Source: CAZWLY01 sp964634465
Lineage (GTDB): Bacteria; Desulfobacterota; Desulfarculia; G963662305
Assembly (NCBI GenBank): GCA_964634465.1
Contig: CAZWLY010000016.1
Location: forward strand, 13,406-77,405
Reading direction: 5' to 3'
Length of the DNA: 64,000 nucleotides
The position numbers were made by a program, and so were the translations under genes. Below the pieces are notes generated by a model, which worked only from the letters and a program-made list of their open reading frames with translations, had not been told where the DNA came from and ran no database searches. Shown here piece after piece: positions 61,358 to 64,000 of the stretch (the stretch's first letter is position 1; every line of letters begins with the position of its first letter).

Positions 61358-61737
61358 GTTTCCCCCACCGACGCGATGGTCCCTATCCTACCCGATTTGG
61401 GCCGAATGGCAATTGAAGTATGGGCCGTCTCGAAAAAGAGCAGGTCGTCGCCGGCAGAGCGGCGTGGGTATCGTTTCCCGTCCGCCGATATGAGCGCGTT
61501 TGGGAACTGGGCGGCCTTGGGGCCGTTTTTTACAGGCGATTCGCAGGTCGCGCGTTCCACTTTTGGCGATTCCATGTCCAGGGAATGGACGCCTTCCTGA
61601 GTTTGAAGCCTTTTCGAGAGGGATTCTTCCAACGGGGCCGCAAAAATTGGTTTCAAAATATATTCGACCGTATTACAGTCGTTGACCTGAGGTGGTTCAG
61701 TAAACTTATAGCTATCGCCCTCTATGGTTCGCTTACG
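61358..61737. other. Leader/intergenic region upstream of bioD
   Basis: These 380 nt separate the divergent cyclophilin and bioD genes. A frame continuous with bioD is open from 61420, but its translation is not BioD-like and lacks a ribosome site. A small hairpin with six T lies at 61512-61531. The 3' part is AT-rich and could hold the bioD promoter. Confidence 0.5.
61512..61531 (+). terminator. Small terminator-like hairpin in the bioD leader
   Basis: CGGCC, loop TTGG and GGCCG are followed directly by six T. No plus-strand gene precedes it, so it would act on a leader transcript. Chance occurrence is possible. Confidence 0.4.
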
Positions 61738-62448
61738 ATGAAAGACATCGACACTCCCTCCTCCGGCCTGTTCGTCATCGGTACCGACACCGAGGTCGGC
61801 AAGACGGTCGTCTCGGCCGTTCTGGTCGGTCTCCTCCACCGGCGGGGCGTGGCCGCCGGCTGGCTCAAGCCCTTGGGCGCGGGGGCGGTCGAGACCCCCG
61901 AGGGGCCGGCCTCGCCCGACGCCGTGTTCGTCAAGGAGCGGACCGGTCTCAGCCAACCTTACGCCGAGCTCTGCCCGGTCCTGGCCCAAGCCCCGGCCGC
62001 GCCGGCCCAGGCGCTCAGCCTGGAGGGCCGGGAGCTGGACTGGGAGGGGCTCAAGGCCCTGTGCCGCCAGCGGCTCCAAGGCGGCCCGCTCATCGTCGAG
62101 GGCGTGGGCGGTCTGCTGGTGCCCATTGGCGCCGGCCGGTTGCTGTCCGATCTGGCCGTGGAGCTGAACCTGCCCTGCCTGGTCGTCGCGCGCCCGGGGC
62201 TGGGGACGATCAACCACACCTTGCTCACCCTGCGGGAGCTGGACCGACTGGGGCTCACCGTCGCCGGCTTCCTCTTCTCCGGGCCGGGCCAGCCCGAGGC
62301 GGCCCAGGCCAACGCCGAATGGATCTCCCGCTTCCATCCGGCCCGCTTCCGGGGCTGGCTGCCCGAGGGGCTGGAGATGGACTGGGATCAGTTCCTCTAC
62401 CTGGCCGAGGAGAGCCTGGATTTGACCGACTTGCCGGGATTCGACTAG
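61738..62448 (+). CDS. bioD: Dethiobiotin synthetase
   Basis: The 236-aa product has the BioD P-loop GTDTEVGKTVVSAVL at the N-terminus, WLKPLGAG with the substrate lysine, VEGVGGLLVPI with the catalytic Glu, and VARPGLGTINHTLLTLREL. It makes dethiobiotin from 7,8-diaminopelargonate, CO2 and ATP. ATG 61738 is chosen because homology begins there; the ribosome site is weak. No other bio gene is in the window. It is the last host-type gene before the composition shift. Confidence 0.9.
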   Translation: MKDIDTPSSGLFVIGTDTEVGKTVVSAVLVGLLHRRGVAAGWLKPLGAGAVETPEGPASPDAVFVKERTGLSQPYAELCPVLAQAPAAPAQALSLEGRELDWEGLKALCRQRLQGGPLIVEGVGGLLVPIGAGRLLSDLAVELNLPCLVVARPGLGTINHTLLTLRELDRLGLTVAGFLFSGPGQPEAAQANAEWISRFHPARFRGWLPEGLEMDWDQFLYLAEESLDLTDLPGFD

Positions 62449-62594
62449 CGCCGTCTTCCCCTGGCCGGGGAGGCGAAGATTCCGCCGAAGCAAAGCGCCG
62501 CCATGACGCCCAAGACCGTCTTGAGATAGAGACGAACACCGCCGCCTCGGCCTTCCCTTTGGCCAGGCACTATCAGGTCGTGTTGGGCTGACGG
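62445..62594 (-). pseudogene. Possible 3' remnant of a membrane-protein gene
   Basis: A minus-strand frame ending at TAG 62447 encodes VRLYLKTVLGVMAALCF followed by GGIFASPARGRRR, a single hydrophobic helix with a basic tail, as at the end of an inner-membrane protein. There is no start codon or ribosome site, and the frame meets a stop near 62602, where the composition changes. It could be a truncated gene left at the island edge, or chance. Confidence 0.25.
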
Positions 62595-62905
62595 TAGTGG
62601 TTGTCATCGAGTGTTGACAGAACTACCAAAAGTGAAACATACTTAAATCTGTTGGCTGGACGTCGAGAGGGTCATTAAAGTGTAGAGATGGTAACCTCTT
62701 CAAACGGGCCACACGGGAAGTTTGAAGCCGGATATTAACGATTCGAGATGTCATGCAGGCCAACTGGACGAGTGAAAGAGTCTTTGCGGGGTAATTCCCA
62801 CTGATGCAACACCTCCTCCTCACTGGCAAGATTCGGGTGAAGATGGACAGGGCTGAATGTGTCGGAGGGGCCAGAGTGCGTAACGACATGAATGAGAGGT
62901 GATAA
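62449..62905. other. Unassigned stretch with composition shift upstream of the HAD gene
   Basis: The first ~130 nt are host-like. From about 62590 the sequence becomes markedly less GC-rich and has no ORF with a ribosome site. I could not match it to a tRNA, riboswitch or IS end. It may be a remnant of a mobile element or a structured RNA. Confidence 0.5.
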
Positions 62906-63798
62906 ATGGCCCGGAAACATGTCAAAATGGCTATCTGTTACGATTTTGATGGCACATTGTCTCCGGGTAACATGCAGGAATTTGACTTTATTCCAAGTTG
63001 AAATTGAACACCAAGCAATTTTGGAACGAGGTGAAAAAACGGGCCAAAGAGGCTGAGGCAGACAACATTCTGGTCTATATGTGTCTCATGCTGGAAAAGG
63101 CCCGGGCTTCATATGACGTCCAAATTTCAAAGGATGCTTTTGCGGTTTACGGCAAAACAGTTAAACTGTTTAAAGGGGTCGAATCATTTTTCCCTCAAAT
63201 AAATGAATTTGCCCGGAAACAAGGCGTAGCCTTGGAGCATTATATAATCTCTTCGGGCATCAGGGAGATGATTGAAGGGACTCCAATTGCAAAATATTTT
63301 AAAAAAATATATGCGTCTTCTTTTATGTATGATCAACACAATGTGGCTCTTTGGCCTGGACTGGCAATTAATTACACCACAAAAACCCAATTTCTTTTTA
63401 GAATCAATAAAGGGGTCTTAAACGTTTGGGATAACAAGAAAATCAACACATTTGTGCGCGAACAAGATCGACCGATTCCTTTCACAAAAATGATCTATGT
63501 TGGTGACGGTTCAACCGACGTCCCATGTATGAAGTTGGTGAAGGATCAGGGCGGGCACTCTATTGCGGTTTATAAGCCCAATTCAAGTAAAGGGAAAAAA
63601 CAGGCAGCTAAACTTCTTGACGAGAACCGGGTCAATTTTATAGCCCCCGCTGATTACAGTGAAGACAGCCTGATAGACAAACAGATCAAGGCTGTAATAC
63701 AGAAGATTGCTGCAGACACTCAAGTTGAACGGTTAGAAAAAGACTCGATGAAACATGTGCCCGGAGGCGGCACAGCTACCACCAGCGACACAATCTAA
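62906..63798 (+). pseudogene. HAD-superfamily phosphatase gene with a one-base frameshift
   Basis: ATG 62906, with AGAGGTG upstream, encodes MARKHVKMAICYDFDGTLSP, the DxDGT motif I of HAD phosphatases, and continues EFDFIPS before TGA. The continuation is in another frame from about 62996: KLKLNTKQFWNEVKKRAKEA, read in parts, through a cap domain to YVGDGSTDVPCMKLVKDQGG (motif III), ending at TAA 63798. Loss of one base after ATTCC near 62990-62995 joins the two frames perfectly. Without it the product would be about 297 aa, similar to phosphoserine-phosphatase-like HADs found in many anaerobes. AT-rich codon use is unlike the rest of the window, pointing to horizontal origin. A sequencing error is the alternative. 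Confidence 0.85.
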
Positions 63799-64000
63799 AC
63801 TGTCAGGTGATTACTAACACAGGACAGTTCGACCTTCCATCGTCTGCGATATCGTCGAAGCGGCTGTCCATCCTGGGTTTTGGGCCTCTTTCTGTCCCGT
63901 CTGTGCGAGGCGATCATCTCGACGCCGATGGCCGCCAACCAGCATTCCAGCGGGTCGGAGTCATAGGCCTTGTCGCCGATGATTCGCTTCGGAAGTTTGA
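63795..64000 (-). mobile_element. IS5-family transposase, C-terminal part, truncated
   Basis: Reading the minus strand from the right edge gives KLPKRIIGDKAYDSDPLECW, then a stretch ending IASHRRDRKRPKTQDGQPLRRYRRRWKVE (read in parts). This is the second-Asp region (GDKAYDSD) and catalytic Glu region (RRRWKVE) of IS5-type DDE transposases. After WKVE the expected RLFAWLxNFRR block is missing; instead the frame runs LSCVSNHLTV to TAG 63797-63795, overlapping the HAD stop. The element is therefore broken at its 3' end; the 5' part lies beyond the window. Confidence 0.85.
63798..63829. repeat. 7-bp inverted repeat at the transposase/HAD junction
   Basis: AACTGTC (63798-63804) and GACAGTT (63823-63829) face each other across 18 nt, exactly where transposase homology ends. 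It may be part of an IS end or the scar of a rearrangement. Confidence 0.45.

Noticed and set aside
61420..61737. In-frame N-terminal extension of bioD
   Set aside because: No ribosome site, the extension is not BioD-like, and the P-loop sits at the normal distance from ATG 61738.
61660..61737. BirA operator upstream of bioD
   Set aside because: GTTGACC and GGTTCAGTAAAC are present nearby but do not form the expected spaced inverted repeat.
1..64000. CRISPR arrays, tRNA and rRNA genes
   Set aside because: No regularly spaced repeats, cloverleaf-like segments with CCA ends, or rRNA signatures were seen by reading; a dedicated search could still find a tRNA I missed.

Overview
The window is GC-rich chromosomal DNA that most resembles a Desulfobacterota (deltaproteobacterial) anaerobe. 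This is an inference from the gene set: an 11-haem secreted cytochrome c, an FmdE/molybdopterin-binding protein pair, a MtaA/UroD-type methyltransferase, several CoA ligases, TRAP and branched-chain-type ABC importers, and a DUF1318 lipoprotein. I saw no rRNA, tRNA or CRISPR array. Only the last ~1.4 kb and a ~0.5 kb gene near 42 kb are visibly less GC-rich.

Layout. 1-5.4 kb: a PAS4-GGDEF-EAL c-di-GMP enzyme running off the left edge, a cystathionine beta-lyase-type enzyme, and the multihaem cytochrome. 5.4-14.3 kb: two acyl-CoA ligases, a 40 % histidine protein, and an operon of TRAP transporter dctPQM, a phenylacetate-CoA-ligase-like enzyme and a 58-aa protein, suggesting uptake and CoA activation of organic (perhaps aromatic) acids. 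14.5-22.2 kb: a divergent CarB-like protein without CarA, a molybdopterin-binding/FmdE pair, alanine dehydrogenase and its probable GntR regulator with a clear operator. 22.4-26 kb: esterase, FMN-dependent dehydrogenase, nitroreductase remnant, GNAT, secreted protein. 26-32.9 kb: livKHMGF plus a CoA ligase, closed by a strong terminator.

32.9-51 kb is a catabolic region. On the minus strand lies a possible eight-gene pathway (SDR, 2-oxoacid dehydrogenase E1a/E1b/E2/E3, zinc alcohol dehydrogenase, beta-keto acid cleavage enzyme, UroD/MtaA-type methyltransferase). On the plus strand a GntR regulator with a 24-bp operator over its promoter heads a sugar-acid operon (UxaA-type dehydratase, IlvD/Edd-type dehydratase, LarA-like protein, TRAP dctPQM).

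51-62.4 kb holds PhoH, a pseudo-receiver TPR protein, an AsmA/YdbH-like giant protein followed by its DUF1318 lipoprotein, a secreted BtuF-CbiZ fusion, cyclophilin and bioD. From about 62.5 kb the sequence changes character: an unassigned AT-shifted stretch, a HAD phosphatase gene broken by a one-base frameshift, and a truncated IS5-family transposase at the right edge.

Recurrent theme: all three solute-binding-protein transporter operons have a strong GC hairpin between the binding-protein gene and the first permease gene. The most unusual items are the exported BtuF-CbiZ fusion, the CarB-like protein with altered ATP-grasp residues, the SDR/OADH/BKACE/UroD cluster, and the histidine-rich protein.
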